From contig KL647289.1 of NCBI GenBank assembly GCA_000727475.1, positions 4,406,019-4,470,018 on the forward strand: a stretch of DNA of 64,000 nucleotides. The letters run 5' to 3'. A program made the translations under genes and the position numbers. This stretch comes from Sarcocystis neurona. Taxonomy: Eukaryota; Apicomplexa; Conoidasida; Eucoccidiorida; Sarcocystidae. Every line of letters begins with the position of its first letter. Positions within the stretch are counted from its first letter, which is position 1. A model generated the notes under the pieces. It was not told the DNA's origin. It saw only the letters and a list, made by a program, of their open reading frames with translations, and searched no databases. Shown one piece after another: positions 1 to 12,700 of the stretch.

Positions 1-1532
1 ATCTTTCAACCAACTACCCGCCAGCAGCTCGCCGACTGTCTCCGCTTCCCCGATTGCTATGAAACAAAAGTCAAACGGCATCTAATTTGGCTATAACCAT
101 ATCATAAGAGCAGGAGGGCAAGGTTTACCACCTGTGGAGGGATGTACTTCCGTGTTCGTTGGAGTTTTTTGCAACAATTACTAGATAAGCAGCTGCACGT
201 AGGCCTGTTGCACACTATTTGACATATATAAAAACACGCAGCTCAACGTCAGAGCTGGTAGCAACCTTGAGTACACAGTGGTCTGCGCGACTGCGTTGTC
301 CCGTGAAACGGCTAACATGCACGGACTATGCCGACCCCCTAAGCATGGAAGTCCACGCACACAGCTGCGTGTTTTGCCAGGTCAACGTTGCAGACACAAA
401 GCAACGAGAGAAATTGTGCTTAGAAGTCGTTTTGCGCACTCATGAGAGTCTAACGTTGGACACGGATATGATACTGCCCAAACAAGTATACTCGGGTACG
501 TCGGCAATCATTCAAAGAGCACATAAGCAGTACACGAATATGTAGAGTAACGTTCCTGCCACTTGTGTGCGTACGTACATATCCACACATACACATGCAT
601 ATATGTATGTATGTATATATATATATATATGTATGTATGTATATATATACCTAGAGGGAGGTGGACGATTGTTTTTGTAGACATTGGACGTGTTTCTGTC
701 AAGGAGGCACAAAATCCATTGGGAGATCTTCACTACATGTGGAAAATGCTACAAACGTTTCACTGTTCACCGCGTATGTGACGGCATAGCCGAACAAGCT
801 TGTCATGCCCAGGTCTGTCACTACGGATATTCTGCTGCAGGACGAAGACATGAAACATTTTAAAATATCGAGAGTTTACCTCTGATCATGCTTGGGATTT
901 CAGAAGTGAATCCAAATTTGGAAACGAGTGCCCGAGTCTTGCCGTAAACGGCCACACCAACAGCACGTGTGCAGACGCTGCTGAAGGGAATGCCAGGGCT
1001 GCGCCCGATGTACAAATTTTCTGTGACTGTCTTGTCGTTGATCGCCACGCTGCAGATGTATACCCAGACGGGGGCTGGATGCAGAGAGTTCTTTTGTTAC
1101 AGAGTATGGTGAGTTACCATTGTACGAATGAGATGCACTTGAGCGTACAGGTAGCACTCACGCCAGAGTTACCTTCTACCATAGCCCAACATCTATGAAT
1201 GTGTAGGACTATTTATCTAGATCCGCGTCCATACCTGTATACCCTCAGCCTACACAGGCAGCGGTATGTACTCAAGTCAACGCGTGGGGTATTTACATAA
1301 GAGGCATTTGTTTAGATAGTAAAGAATACACCGTGCCAGTACAATACTTCAGCATCGTTGAATACCTAGAAGCAAGCATCAAGTGAGGCCAATCGCCTCT
1401 GTGTACCCACGAGGCTTGTTGAGCGATAATAAGACTAAATGGGATTGCCCTGTACCTGATAAAGTCTCCGTGGACTGCCACTTTAACGGCGATTGGCTGG
1501 TTGGGGTGCAAAGCAGTCAAGCCAGTAAGTGT
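1..1532 (-). CDS. Unrecognised protein, three candidate exons, 3' part beyond the left edge
   Basis: Three minus-strand segments join in one frame through GT-AG introns: 1532-1456, 1049-880 and 56-1, the last still open at the window edge. The first acceptor is TTTGCAG and the first donor GTACAG (phase 2). The second exon follows CTGCAG and ends at GTAAAC (phase 1). The third follows TTTCATAG. The joined protein reads through motifs such as HPNQPIAVKVAVHGDF, ENLYIGRSPGIPF, AVYGKTRALVSKFGF and GEAETVGELLAGSW, which looks like a compact globular protein rather than low-complexity sequence. I do not recognise the family. The 5' end is not found. A candidate upstream segment near 2180-2310 (minus) ends in phase 2 and does not fit exon 1532-1456 directly, so at least one exon is missing from the model. 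Exon existence is inferred from phase agreement and protein-like composition only. Confidence 0.5.
597..650. repeat. (TA)n / GTAT microsatellite
   Basis: An alternating TA tract with GTAT interruptions lies in the intron between the candidate exons 880-1049 and 1-56. It is simple-sequence DNA. The Tyr/Ile-rich reading frames through it are not genes. Confidence 0.9.
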
Positions 1533-1973
1533 CTGCAAAGTAAAGTGTCACAGCATGTTCGCAGAAGGGACTATGTAGTGCAAGGCCGTAGCGGGATGCA
1601 AAAGGTCGGGTAGGTTTAGCCAGCTGTCCGGATTTTAGACACGCTTAGTTTTAAACCCCTACTCAGTGAAGCTGCGTGCAAACTCGAAAGAGCCGTCGTG
1701 GTTCTTTTCGTTACGACTATCATGCGTAGCTTTGCCCGGCCTGCTACTTTAATTCACCTGGGGATATGCAGTGGTTGAGTACGGACGACTGAATTCGCAC
1801 ATACGCGAATTCTTCAGCCTTGCTTATTTTCCAGAAATACACTAGCTACTAGTCTGCACTCGTAGCACCTCCTCCTGTCTTAAGAGTAGCACCTGCGCTG
1901 CATTCGCCTAGGATTGTATATTCCGACATTACCTGCAAGACCCGAAGGTTTCCACCTTGTCTATAGCTTTCGA

Positions 1974-2133
1974 CCTTGTACTCCCTGTAAAACATTCATG
2001 CACAGCAGGTCCCGAGGAGCTCAAAGACTCTGAATGTATACACGGAATATTTGGCTTGTACTCCCTGTAAAACATTCATGCACAGCAGGTCGCGAGGAGC
2101 TCAAAGACTCTGAATGTATACATGGAATCTTTG
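1974..2133. repeat. Tandem duplication, 80-bp unit, two copies
   Basis: A unit beginning TTGTACTCCCTGTAAAAC occurs twice with an exact offset of 80 bases. The copies differ at only a few positions, for example a CCCGAGG/CGCGAGG difference and ACGGAATA/ATGGAATC. High identity suggests a recent duplication. No reading frame runs through both copies. Confidence 0.9.
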
Positions 2134-2951
2134 GCTACCTCTGTGGTAGGTTACCGGGGGCCGCTTACCGAGATGGAAAAACGAACGGTCTACGAGGGTG
2201 ACCGGAGAGGACTACGTATGCAAAGCTATGTTTGACAAGACTATCCTCCATAGTGTCTGTTGAACTAGTACGTTTTTGGATGAGAAGCGGATGCACATCT
2301 GAAAGGCATTTGCCTCTGATGACTCTGCGTGAAAATTTTTCACCTTTACGCATTCAGATAGGGCAAAGCTTCTAGAACGAGGTATTCAAGTGAGTGTGCG
2401 GGGAGTGGAGAAATCTTCTTTCACAACAAATGTTGCCCAGATATGGGCGTGTGCTGGAGTGCTACTGAGGCTGGTGCACGTAGGAATTAATGTGGTACGC
2501 AGTTGTGACTCTGTGCAGTGACTGACTGCACACGGTGCTCTATTGTGCGCAGGTGTCTGCCGAAATTATCTGGAACTACACTTAATATAAGTGAAGTAAA
2601 ACTACAACATTCACTGGCCACCTCTGGGTCCTGAGAGTGCACGCCAGCGTGTACGTGGTGCTTACTTCGTTGAGCAGTTAAGGTGCAAAGCGCAGAAGTC
2701 GCACGCGCCGGTCACAGCGGCCGCCTGCGTGCAGTCGGCACACAGGAATGCTCAAAGCTGTGCGCCAGCCGTAGGCAGGTCGTAGAAGGGAGTGCGCAGC
2801 TACACATCAACAAGCTGCTGTTGTTCATATGTATATGTGAGCATACGCATACGCAAATGCGAAGGTGCAGGGGGACCATGAAGATTTTCGGAGGTTATCG
2901 TGCAGGTACACATTTGGACACCATGCTTTTCTTGTGTGCATTCAGTTCCAC

Positions 2952-3665
2952 AGTGATCTGTACGGCGTGTTTGCGTCTTTCCTTAGAATTCATCCAAGCC
3001 CGAGAGGAAGCGTGCATTCAATGGCAGCCACCCGACAGTTCTATTATATAATCTGCAGTTCACAGCTTCCGGCTCAACCACTTACACGCTGGTCTTTATT
3101 CAGGTAGTAAATACCCGGATATGTGTAGATCTGTGTACGTGGAGGACCAGAATGGTGCACAGGCTGACATGGAGGATGTCAAGGAGAATGTAGACCGCTT
3201 GGCCGTCAAGATGTCCGGCGGGAACAACCTGCAAGAGGGAGAAGGACAAAAATACGTACAAAGTGTGCACCATATGGCACAAGTACGCTCCCTTACATCT
3301 TGCAAATGATGCCGCCTACGCGAGTACGAAATCTGCGATGGACTGTGTTGACACGCCGATGAACCCGCCTGTGCGAGTAGGCGAATTCTGGTGGCTGCTA
3401 CTGGGAGACGGGGTGGCCTTTTGCCGACAGTGCGCCCTGGACACTCCAAATTTCGTGTGCCTATATGTGTTCGCTCACATCGGGTGGTCTATTTGAGCCA
3501 GAGCATTGCATGGAAGACACCACAGGTTTAGGTGCAGCGGGCTTCTGTTCGTGGAAAGTGAGTGAAGGCGTGTGTGCTATATCTTTCACAAAAAAAGATT
3601 TGAATGACTGCGTTTCCACGGCCGAACCTTTACCGAAGCTAGTTACACACGTATTTGTCCTGTAG
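2952..3665 (+). CDS. Possible small exons of an unknown plus-strand gene
   Basis: Three pieces look protein-like on the plus strand. One follows a good acceptor (CATTCAG, about 2948) and reads FHSDLYGVFASFLRIHP. One follows TTTATTCAG near 3103 and reads SKYPDMCRSVYVEDQNG, then an acidic stretch MEDVKENVDRLAVKMSGG, with a GTAC donor near 3257. One reads PEHCMEDTTGLGAAGFCSW (about 3500-3560) and ends at a consensus GTGAGTG donor. No single model joins them cleanly, and the minus strand also has an open frame over 3461-3712. Treat this as a hint of a gene, not as a model. Confidence 0.2.
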
Positions 3666-3995
3666 CCACTTTTCCGGACTTCTTTCACTGTGAAGAGTGT
3701 TTTGTCGCACAATTCAACTTGAAGCGTCTTCCCTCACCGTCAGAGTCGAATTTATGACGAACTGTCCGGACACCTGTTTCTCTTTTTCTTGAGGTGTTCC
3801 CTCGTAAGTGGCGATGCAAAAGGCTGCTGGCGTCCCTTCTACGACTAAAGCAGTTGTGTTCTTCTGAGATAAGAAAACGCGTCCGCGGTCTGTTTGCTTT
3901 AACTGTAAGAGTAGAAGGGAAGCACACAGGGAGAGAGAGAGGAGACTTGGAGGTGTGCCGTTGTTTTGATGTACTTCCGTGTCACGTGCCCTAAA

Positions 3996-3997
3996 GA

Positions 3998-4031
<34 letters not shown>

Positions 4032-4195
4032 CACGCGACCTGTTCTGTCCACTTTAGCAAACTGTGTGCGCAAGAGCGAAACACTGTGTGCATTATGTGT
4101 ATATATATACATATATATATATATATGTATACACACGACCTGTTCTGTCCACTTTAGCAAACTGTGTGCGCAAGAGCGAAACACTGTGTGCATTT
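3996..4195. repeat. 100-bp-period duplication interleaved with (TA)n
   Basis: A segment of about 65 bases starting ACACRCGACCTGTTCTGTCC occurs at 4031 and again at 4131. Each copy is preceded by a long TA/TATACA tract (about 3996-4032 and 4099-4130). The copies are nearly identical. This looks like a duplication mediated by the flanking TA tracts. It is noncoding. Confidence 0.9.
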
Positions 4196-4610
4196 ACATC
4201 TGAATCCAGCAACTGTGCAAAGGTGTGCAGAGAAGTGTGTGCAAAAACAGAGGTACTGTTCCGTTATTCCCTACAATTGGGCTCGCCTTAACTTGCTCGA
4301 AAGCACGTACGTTAGTATAGCTGTAGGCAGTTTCTATTACAAAGATGTAAGCTCAAGTTATTCAAACTGAAAGTGGTGCATACCTTATTTCGCGTTTGTC
4401 TGTGTACGTACGAGTGCGTGTGGATAAGGGCAGGTGTTCGGAAAAGACAGCAGAAACTGACCTACCGGTACAACAGCCACAGCACTGTATGATTTCTAAC
4501 AACTTACCCATACAGCGCCCGGAAGGGGTACTCTTCCGTCCGCGTTCCCCTTTTTCCCGGGTGTCCTTAACGAGAGGCTCCTCCTACATAGAATAGGCGT
4601 CGAGTACACA

Positions 4611-4892
4611 TACACCTTGCGCATGTTTAAATACATTTACACACACAAATGTATATCAACATACATGCGTCCTCGGAATAGTCTGCGTCACTCTATAGTC
4701 CATCTAGGCCTTGCGCATGTATATATACATTGACGTACACAAATATATGTTAACATACATGCCTCCTCGGGATAGTTTTCGTCACTCTGTGCTCCATATA
4801 CACTTTACGCATGCACATATACATTTACATACACAAATATATATTAACATATATGTGTCCTCGAAATAGGTCTCGTCACTCTGTACTCCATT
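4611..4892. repeat. Three tandem copies of a 94-bp repeat
   Basis: Three imperfect copies follow each other at a constant 94-base spacing, with the shared TTGCGCATG/TTACGCATG element at about 4617, 4711 and 4805. Each copy has the order: CGCATG core, AT-rich ACATTKACRYACACAAATRT, then TCCTCGRRATAG, then CGTCACTCT and CTCCAT. Divergence between copies is higher than in the 80-bp duplication upstream, so this array is older. Confidence 0.9.
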
Positions 4893-5547
4893 GTGTCTGG
4901 GCGTGAGGCTACACATTGCAGAGATTCCGGCTTGTTTGTGCGCGTCGGTCGGTATCTATGAATCTGCCGATTCATTTCTGCGCGTATACGTATGCGTACG
5001 TATACTAATACAACACACAGGTGCACACATGTCAAAGATAAAAACCGGTCACATCGTAACAAGGGATCATGACCTGTGAAAGTAATGCTTCTAGTCAGGC
5101 ATGTAGTGACAGCAAGTGACCTCTACGCTACACAGAAGAGAGATTTACGCAGGATTGTTCATGAGTGGTGCTTACTTATAGATTCTATATGGGGTCTAGA
5201 AGTTTCCGTTCGGCTGTGGTTCCAGAGACATCTGTTCGCGTAGGTCATTAGCCCCCTCCTGACGTGTGAACGACTATATTAGACCGCTAATAAACACGTG
5301 GTGTCGCGGTCCTCGTACCGTGCTCGATCGTACTGCACGAAAATAGACGCGCCTTCACGTCTATTTTGCGTAGGATACCGCAAACTATACACCATTCTAG
5401 ATACATCCATATCACGCGCATTTTACGGCATACGCAGCCACGCGCGTAAGGAAGTGACAGGCGCACGGGTCACGCATACGTACACGCCGACGGAATACGT
5501 ATTACGTATATGTTATCTCCCCTTACAATGTGGATGTCATTGTTTTC

Positions 5548-5826
5548 TTACGAGGCACTGGCGCTGATTTCTTCAGAGAAAACCCGGTCGGGAGAAAGGC
5601 GGATGAAACTTATTTGTTTCGTTATACTGGAGTTCACAACCGGTACGCCCGAAAAAGATTTGCCTTGGAGCCTCGAACCAAAACTCGCTTTTCGGTTTAC
5701 ATTTCCATCCGAGTCATTTTTCCTGGGTGCTTTATTTGGTCCCCTGCCACAGCTGCTGCTTCCCCGGCGGCTGGTCATGTTGCACTGAGGATACGCTGCG
5801 TTGACAGGGGCGTCGACCTCTTCCAT
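5548..5826 (-). CDS. Small hypothetical reading frame (92 residues)
   Basis: An ATG-started minus-strand frame encodes a polar Ser/Asn/Arg-rich product beginning MEEVDAPVNAAYPQCNMTS, with no hydrophobic segment and no family I recognise. The plus strand has a competing 212-codon frame over 5530-6168, and other minus frames are open over 5732-6094. At most one of these is real. I list this one because it has a proper ATG and a balanced composition, but it may be chance. Confidence 0.15.
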   Translation of the reverse strand: MEEVDAPVNAAYPQCNMTSRRGSSSCGRGPNKAPRKNDSDGNVNRKASFGSRLQGKSFSGVPVVNSSITKQISFIRLSPDRVFSEEISASAS

Positions 5827-8800
5827 TTTCTAGCATTAATCTGTTTCGCCATACAACATCATTGTAAACTGCCACGATCATTAAACTCTCGCGCACCGGC
5901 TGAAACCACCTCGGCACAGTGCGCTGCATCTGTTGCAAATAGCATTTCAACTGTTTCAGTGGCCCCCACTTGCCCACCTTTTGAATGCACAACTGCGACA
6001 GGCGAACATGGGAGTCCTCTGTCACCAGCTGCACGTTTAGAGATGCGCATTCAGACCAACACATTACGACCTCGCCATGGTGGGGACGATGCACGTACGC
6101 CTAAGTCAGCAGGTTCGCAGCTCAGCGCAGACGCGTGTAAGAGCACATGCACGCAACGTATATCATGACGGTACAAGGCTTGGTCATCCAGGTTCCTTCT
6201 TTGTGAAGTCAGAGTAAAGAGTGCAAGACGGGTTGGACATGCCGTAGACAACAAGTAATACTTTAATCCAGCTTAGGCTGGCAGCCGATGCGAATAGACT
6301 ACACGTGTGTTCTCAAAGGCACGAGTAAGAAGAGTGCGTGACAACGCAGAGGAATATTCAATTTACCAAGAGTTCTAGACGCATCCATGCACAAACTCTC
6401 ATCTTTAGAGAAGACTAACACACTTTTTCTCGGGAAGTAGACTTAACCGGCACTACCCGACAAAGTATACTACAAGGTAGCTTTGCCCACGTTACGTGTC
6501 AAATCGTAATGACGCGTAGTCTACTGACTTCTAGTGGAAAACTCCAAGCATGTTCTGGAAATCCACATCTGCAGAATACCTTCTATAGCAAGCAGCCCCC
6601 CAAGTATATACTATGGTTGCACAGAGTGCGCCTTGCACTTGTTAAGCAAAAACCTGCATCAGCAGGTGTACGTCTCGACTGGTATAGAGTCCTACGCGCA
6701 AGCCGGCACGCACGTCGGAGCTCGCACGCACACAGGCGTAGAGGACCGCGCAAACATACGCATGCGAGAGTTTAGGAAATGGTTTTTAAATAGCAGTTCC
6801 TGCGGCAGTTACCAGCCAGTATCGAAGCACAATGCTGGGGTGCAAGATCAGGATGCAGCAATTCGTGTACCCGCTTCCACGAACAAAGTGCACGTGTGTG
6901 CAGCCGCTCAGCTTGTTACTGTAGAGGAACAGACGACTTGTGCAAGACGCTCCCGTGACATCAGGTGGTGTAAGTACGCTTTTTGGGGGGGCGACGATGG
7001 GGCTGCAGCGCATGATTTATGTAATTTTCTTCTACTGGATGAGCGGTCCCTACAAGAAACCACTGAAGTGGAGCACTTTTCTTTTCCGTGATGTAAATTA
7101 ATGGATGTACCTGACTGCTCCTGCACTCGAAGGAAACAAGTCAGCTTCACAGTAACTGGTTCCGCAGTTAGACAGATACCACGTCTTCTTACAGCAGGGG
7201 CGCCGTGTGTGTGTGGACGCAGAACACCCCATCCTTTCACTGGTGTCAAGGAATTTTGAGGGCAACACGGATGCCGCCGTATATCCCCTCATAAAACTGC
7301 TACGTCTGCCAGCCCTTTGGGCAGGGACACACTTCGTCTGGGCCTTACGTATGCCATCTGGAAACGGCGGATGTTCCACGCGTGTGGACAAACCCCAGTC
7401 GTTTTGTGAATTCAGCCGACTTAGTGGAGGATGTGTCGACTTCGTTGTTGTGTTTGCTTAAGTTTTCGGGGAGTTCCACGGGTTTGCCAAATTCACACAG
7501 TGCATGTACCCAGATGTCTACACTATTTTCTCGTCACACTAACTCTGCTTTGTGCGCTTATTCGTAGCCGGTTTGTGCCAAAGCAGAACGCAGACATGCG
7601 AGGGGATCATTGACAGCGTACGCCACGGTGTTGTACCTGTGTGAGGCACTGCTGATCCGCCGCGTTTCGTCAAGTGTGTTACCGGAAAGCGCATGCACCC
7701 AGCTCTTCCCTCTTCTTAGCCATAACAACTATCATCAGCAACACTAACGGAACAGGCGCACCACGCTGTCGCGTATTCACCAGCTCTTACATTCCTTGGT
7801 AGATTTCTCGATAGAACACCAAACGCCTGTTCAATGCTACGAGCCACATCAGAAACCTTGTTGCGAATCTCCTGGTCACAATTTTCCGGAGAGGCGCTTT
7901 ACGGTAAACTTTAGGAGTATGACTTTAGTGTAGGTCGAGTACTTCTCTCTGTGTTCGTCAGAAAAAATTGTTAGAAAATCCAATCGTGACACGTGTTAGC
8001 TGACAAGTCGCAGCACATCAACCGAGTCAATACGCGGAAGCCGTTTGCAAATTAGCCTCGTATTTTCATTTTGGTTTCCGCACTTGAACTAGCACAATGT
8101 CGCAACACGTAACCATCCACCCAGCTGAGGGACACGAAACCAGCTCGTACTCTTCTTTCACAACATGTAACATGTAACCACAGAGCCACATAAAAATGCT
8201 ACCTCTGTCGCGCCTGAGTGGACTTCTGAGAAGGAAGTGCTGCCGTGCAGAAGCAGTTCAACGGTGCCATCTACACTTGATGCTACAAATGTAGCCTTTC
8301 TCCCGCTCTTGAAGTGTAGAGAACTTTTTGAGGCTCTTCCCTCAGTAGGCTACGCGTCTCAAAATTACTTCGCCATCGTATGAGTCTTTCCTCTGAATCA
8401 CGAAAAGAAGCTGAAGTTTTTCATTGTGACGCAACATAAACTTCTTAGTCAGCCTGGGGTCCTGATGCGTAAATTTATTTACACAAGAGTTGAGGTGTCA
8501 ACTTCTTTTGCAGTGACCTTAACTACTCGCTTACATTGGCGTGGGCCGGAAACATTAGGCCCTACAAACTCTGACACCACCCTTTAGAATCCGACTTTGT
8601 GTCTCCTCATGTCATGAAATCTGACGCTTACTATTTGCCGCGGCCTGTACTGTATTCCGGTGTCACTGCACTCTTTCTCAACGAGTGAGAGCTGACCGCA
8701 AAACACCGGATGCTATGGTTGGCACTGTGTTCTGGCGTTATTGCAGTGTTTCTCCACGACTACACTTTCATCGAAGTCAATCACGGTCCACCTTCTTATC

Positions 8801-9747
8801 ATTGGAGAGAAGTGCGTAGCTTCAAATATGGGCGGAACAATCGTTCAACGAGCGCTGACTACCGCTGATACCGAAATATCCTGTTTCTTATCAGATACAT
8901 CGTATTCACCACCGGCTTAACGGTTCCAATGCACAATTTTTTTCCAGTGACTCTCGGCCAGCGTTTCCCTTCACAACTGGTCTCAATACGAACGTGGCTC
9001 ACTGTGGACACGTTTACACGTAGCACGAACGGATCGTCGCCCAGCGGAAAGCGGCTCCTCTTAGAAACACGAGACCATCTCAAGGATGCCTTTGAACGTA
9101 CAACGAAGCGGTATTGTGTTTCTTTGCCTTAAAAATCACTACGGTCGTACGCGTAAAGTTTTACTCGTGAGGGTTTTGTCGTTCTACACCACAAAATGTC
9201 TCGGAACATTTTTCACGTGGACGTCAGCCCGGCACAATCAATGACATCTGTCGTCCCTCCCCTGAGCTGGACAGTGTGAGACGTTTAGAAACCTACGTTG
9301 CACTCACCGTCGCTAGCGCGTTAGCCGGCCTCACAAACACGACAAATTCATGCTAATCTGGTGGCCGCGTCCGTGGGAGTCTGAGCTGCTTTAACGTCTT
9401 GTAAGCGCTACCGTGGCAAGGATGCTGCAGTGTGAGCTCTCCTCAAAAGCTCGTCGGGGGATCACGCTTACGAACAACGGAAAAGGCTGTTCTCACCGGT
9501 CGCAGCAGCTCCCAGTGAGTGACGTTTCTTACGAGAATCATTGGTTACCGCGAATTTGTTCAGCGGAAGTCCATTGACCTACTCGGAATCTTCCCCTTCT
9601 TCAAATGCGCACACGCACATGCGTTTGTTTGGATTGTGCGCCGAAGCAGGCTGCAAACGCAAGCGTTTCTAATTTCTCTACAGGCATCCGTGACGGAAAA
9701 TCAGAATTCCCTTGTACTAGCAGGTACAACACTGTTCCTATACTGCG
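5827..9747. other. No firm gene seen
   Basis: Only short competing frames occur on both strands. Two plus-strand frames, 6534-7091 and 7207-7461, are the longest protein-like ones. The second follows a CTTCTTACAG acceptor and reads EHPILSLVSRNFEGNTDAAV. Neither could be extended by splicing into a convincing gene. The part from 7.6 to 9.5 kb shows nothing but short random frames. Confidence 0.4.
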
Positions 9748-12700
9748 TCAACGCATTCGTTGTTTCAAGCCAGCTATTAGTCGTACGTGTTTCATGTCTA
9801 AAAGAATGCCGGGGCCCATGGTCGAGCTAATGTGAACTTTGTGAAGGAAGCTGGGCCCTGCAGAAGGAGGTCTGCAGCAATGCAACGAGTGTATTGCCGC
9901 CTCCAAGTTCTCGAGGAGGTGATCTGTTGACATTAACGAGTGCCCAATAGTCAGGTGAACAATGTTGAATTTATCTGACTTATACGGAACAGTTGTTTGC
10001 CGATAGAGGCGGATCGCCCCGCAGAAATCCGCGTCCAAAGTGCCCCACGCGTCTTGAGGCAAAAGATCTTTAGGACCTGTACGAAGAGACGTTTACATGC
10101 CGACAAAGATTTCATTCCGCCCACACATGCAGAGGTCATCCGAAAATGTACACACGTGTCCACACATGTTCAAGCACAGCAGTGTTTTGCACTTTTGCCA
10201 TATGCCAGCTGGACGACCAAACGTGATGCGCGACGAAGTCGACAAGTACTGAGCACCCCCCATACGCCCAGGCTGTTCACACGTATGTCACCTCCCACGC
10301 AGGTGTATGTACACGTCCACCTGTAAAGGAGCGACGCAAGAGAGCAGACACGAATGCCCTGTGTCCGCTTTGTTTGTCTGTACCTGTGCCGTTTACACAG
10401 ACAGACAGAGTCGACTTCCTGTCCACAGTATGGCCTCGTGGTTCTAAGAAAAGGTTCTCTACTACTACGGATAGGTCACGGTAAGAGCTCTGTTACCTGC
10501 TATTACTTGTAATCAAGTCTTACCAAGTATCTTCCCGTAGCGAGTGAGACGTGCGACCATATCGGGCGTGGATATGAGGACATCAAAGTTGATTGCGTCA
10601 TCCCGGATAAGAGAAAGGATTTTGTCTGCACCTACTATGTCAGCGCCTGCGGGGAAAATGCAGTGGTGACAACACACACATGAATGCAGATATGCATATT
10701 CGATGTGATTACCTGGAGTGCGAGGACAAGAGGAGGCATTTTGAGCGGGATGGACGCATTTAAGGACGTCTTGATTGTGGAGCTGCCCGTCTGTACAGAC
10801 GCGTACGGATGAACGCGCGGAGGTACGTTACAAGCGTCTCTAGGGGTAAAGAATCAGGCGCCTTCACAGGGCATTGCAACGTATTCGCGGAATATTGCGA
10901 CGCTGTTCGAGCGCGTGCAGTAACACACACACCGGCAATGTCCAGCCTTCACGTACAGCAAACTTTCTCAAGTTCTTAAGCAGTTAAAACAGCCTGGCAC
11001 ACATGTATCAGGGAAAAGTGCAAGAGGTGTTTCCTGAGAGACTAAGTACCTCTTAGCAAATACAAGATTTCTACAGCCACATACAATCCGTTTTGAAAGA
11101 TCTCGGTTATATGTAGTGCGACGTTACGGTACGCGCTCAACATGTGCCTACGCAGTAACGTGCATGGTGTGCATCATTGCAGTTACGCACGGACGTGTAT
11201 ACGTGATATATTGATACCGACACATGAGTACGGACACTGAGGAAAAAAGGATTACATATTTGTCAATCTACAAATGCGCGACATTTGTATGTATACAAAC
11301 ATTCATAAACACACCGATCCTTCATGTAGATCATATAAACGTACAGGTCTCCTACTGTGGCACACTTCTTATATCGTGACGCACCTTCCCGACTACGGCT
11401 TCTTGTACACTACGAACTACTTTCCACTCACTGTCGTCTCCAGTATGCTACTGTGTGCCCCCGGCTAGCCATTTACGTTCACTTAAGTTTGCACATAACG
11501 GGTATCGTACACTGTCGCCCCGTCATGCTGACTGTTTCTTTTTTACCAGCTTGGGCGGCAGCTGTCTCATCCGCTCCGTCTACAAAGGCGGCAATCACTC
11601 TCCGTCGTCTCCAAAGGCCTCCCTTTTTTCTGCCTCGAACCACACCACTTTCCTCTTTAATGAGTGCATCAGGCAGCATCGCTCCAGCAGCAAGCGTAAA
11701 ACTGGATCGCCCCGGTACAGGTAGCAGACTGCGTGCTTTTTGCGTCTGTTCTCCGAGATCCCAGTGTTCCTTCTGCTCACCCGCCTGCATGCTGCCCTTA
11801 ACCAGCTGCTGTCTCACACGCCTGGGCTCTTCGCAAAGATGCGGCGGCTGCTGTTCTTGATCCCTAGGTATTTCTGCATCTGTCGCAGATTTCCGCCTCT
11901 TCTGCTGAATCCCTGTGTCACTATGTTCCATTCGAATCTGCTCCTGCCGATGGAGGATCGCTCGTTCTTCTGTCCTGTCTTCCCCTCGGTTCACCTGCAT
12001 ATTTGTTTGTTCACTCTCCTGTTGCCGATGCCGCTGCTGACTACCTGCTAGTTGCGCCAGCTCTCCAAATTCCCCATGTGGCAGCGTAACGTATCCTTTC
12101 ACTCTCCCTACAGTAGCGCCACTCATTCCTGGCTTCCCCCGCGGGCCGCCTCCCATATTCAGCTGCACATGCAGCTCTACTGATTCGTTAAATTTGGAAG
12201 TGACCAACTGCTTCATGACAAAAAAAGCAAGCTGAGGCGGGTAAGTCGCGTGCTTCGAAGGATAGAGGAGCGATAGCAAAGAAGGGCAGTGCTGCCTATC
12301 TGGCCGTGCGATGTCAGTTAATTGCGGCGTACTGGATGCGTTCTCCGATCCCCCTGCAGCGACGTCTGCCGCGCCTGCCTCTCCTGTTTGCCCTGGCAAA
12401 GAGTCCTCGATAAAACTCGCGTGGTCGGCAGAGCTTGTCATTTTTTTTGCTTTCCCTTCACGTGCTGTTGGGTGTATCCAACCCTTCGCTGCCCACTCCT
12501 CTCCTCTCACGTCCCGTTCTATCGCTATGGGTGCTGCTGCTGTGCCGGCTGCTACTGCGGACGACGCCGACGATGCTCCGGATGTGGATGTTTCGCTCCC
12601 CCTTTCCGCTACGCATCCCGACACTGCAGCTGTTTTCGCGCTCAGTGCTGGTGTAGCACTGCCTGCTGCCGACGCGTTTTCCACGCTCGACGTCTTGTGC

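Larger units (their letters stand above)
1533..5547. other. Gene-poor stretch with repeats and weak exon candidates
   Basis: No gene can be called firmly here. The stretch holds an 80-bp tandem duplication, a 100-bp-period duplication bounded by (TA)n, and a three-copy 94-bp repeat, each listed separately. Weak plus-strand exon-like pieces lie between 2.9 and 3.7 kb and are listed separately. Elsewhere all six frames are interrupted often and composition is about balanced, as expected for intergenic DNA. Confidence 0.5.

Noticed and set aside
563..781. Tyr/Ile-rich frames over the TA tracts here and at 3966-4203, 23826-24154, 28795-29063, 43473-43667 and 60991-61257
   Set aside because: They are translations of (TA)n and GTAT microsatellites and have no other protein features.
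5530..6168. Plus-strand frame of 212 codons
   Set aside because: Three other frames over the same bases are also open, there is no recognisable motif, and the ending is Thr/Ser/Ala-rich without structure. It is not called.
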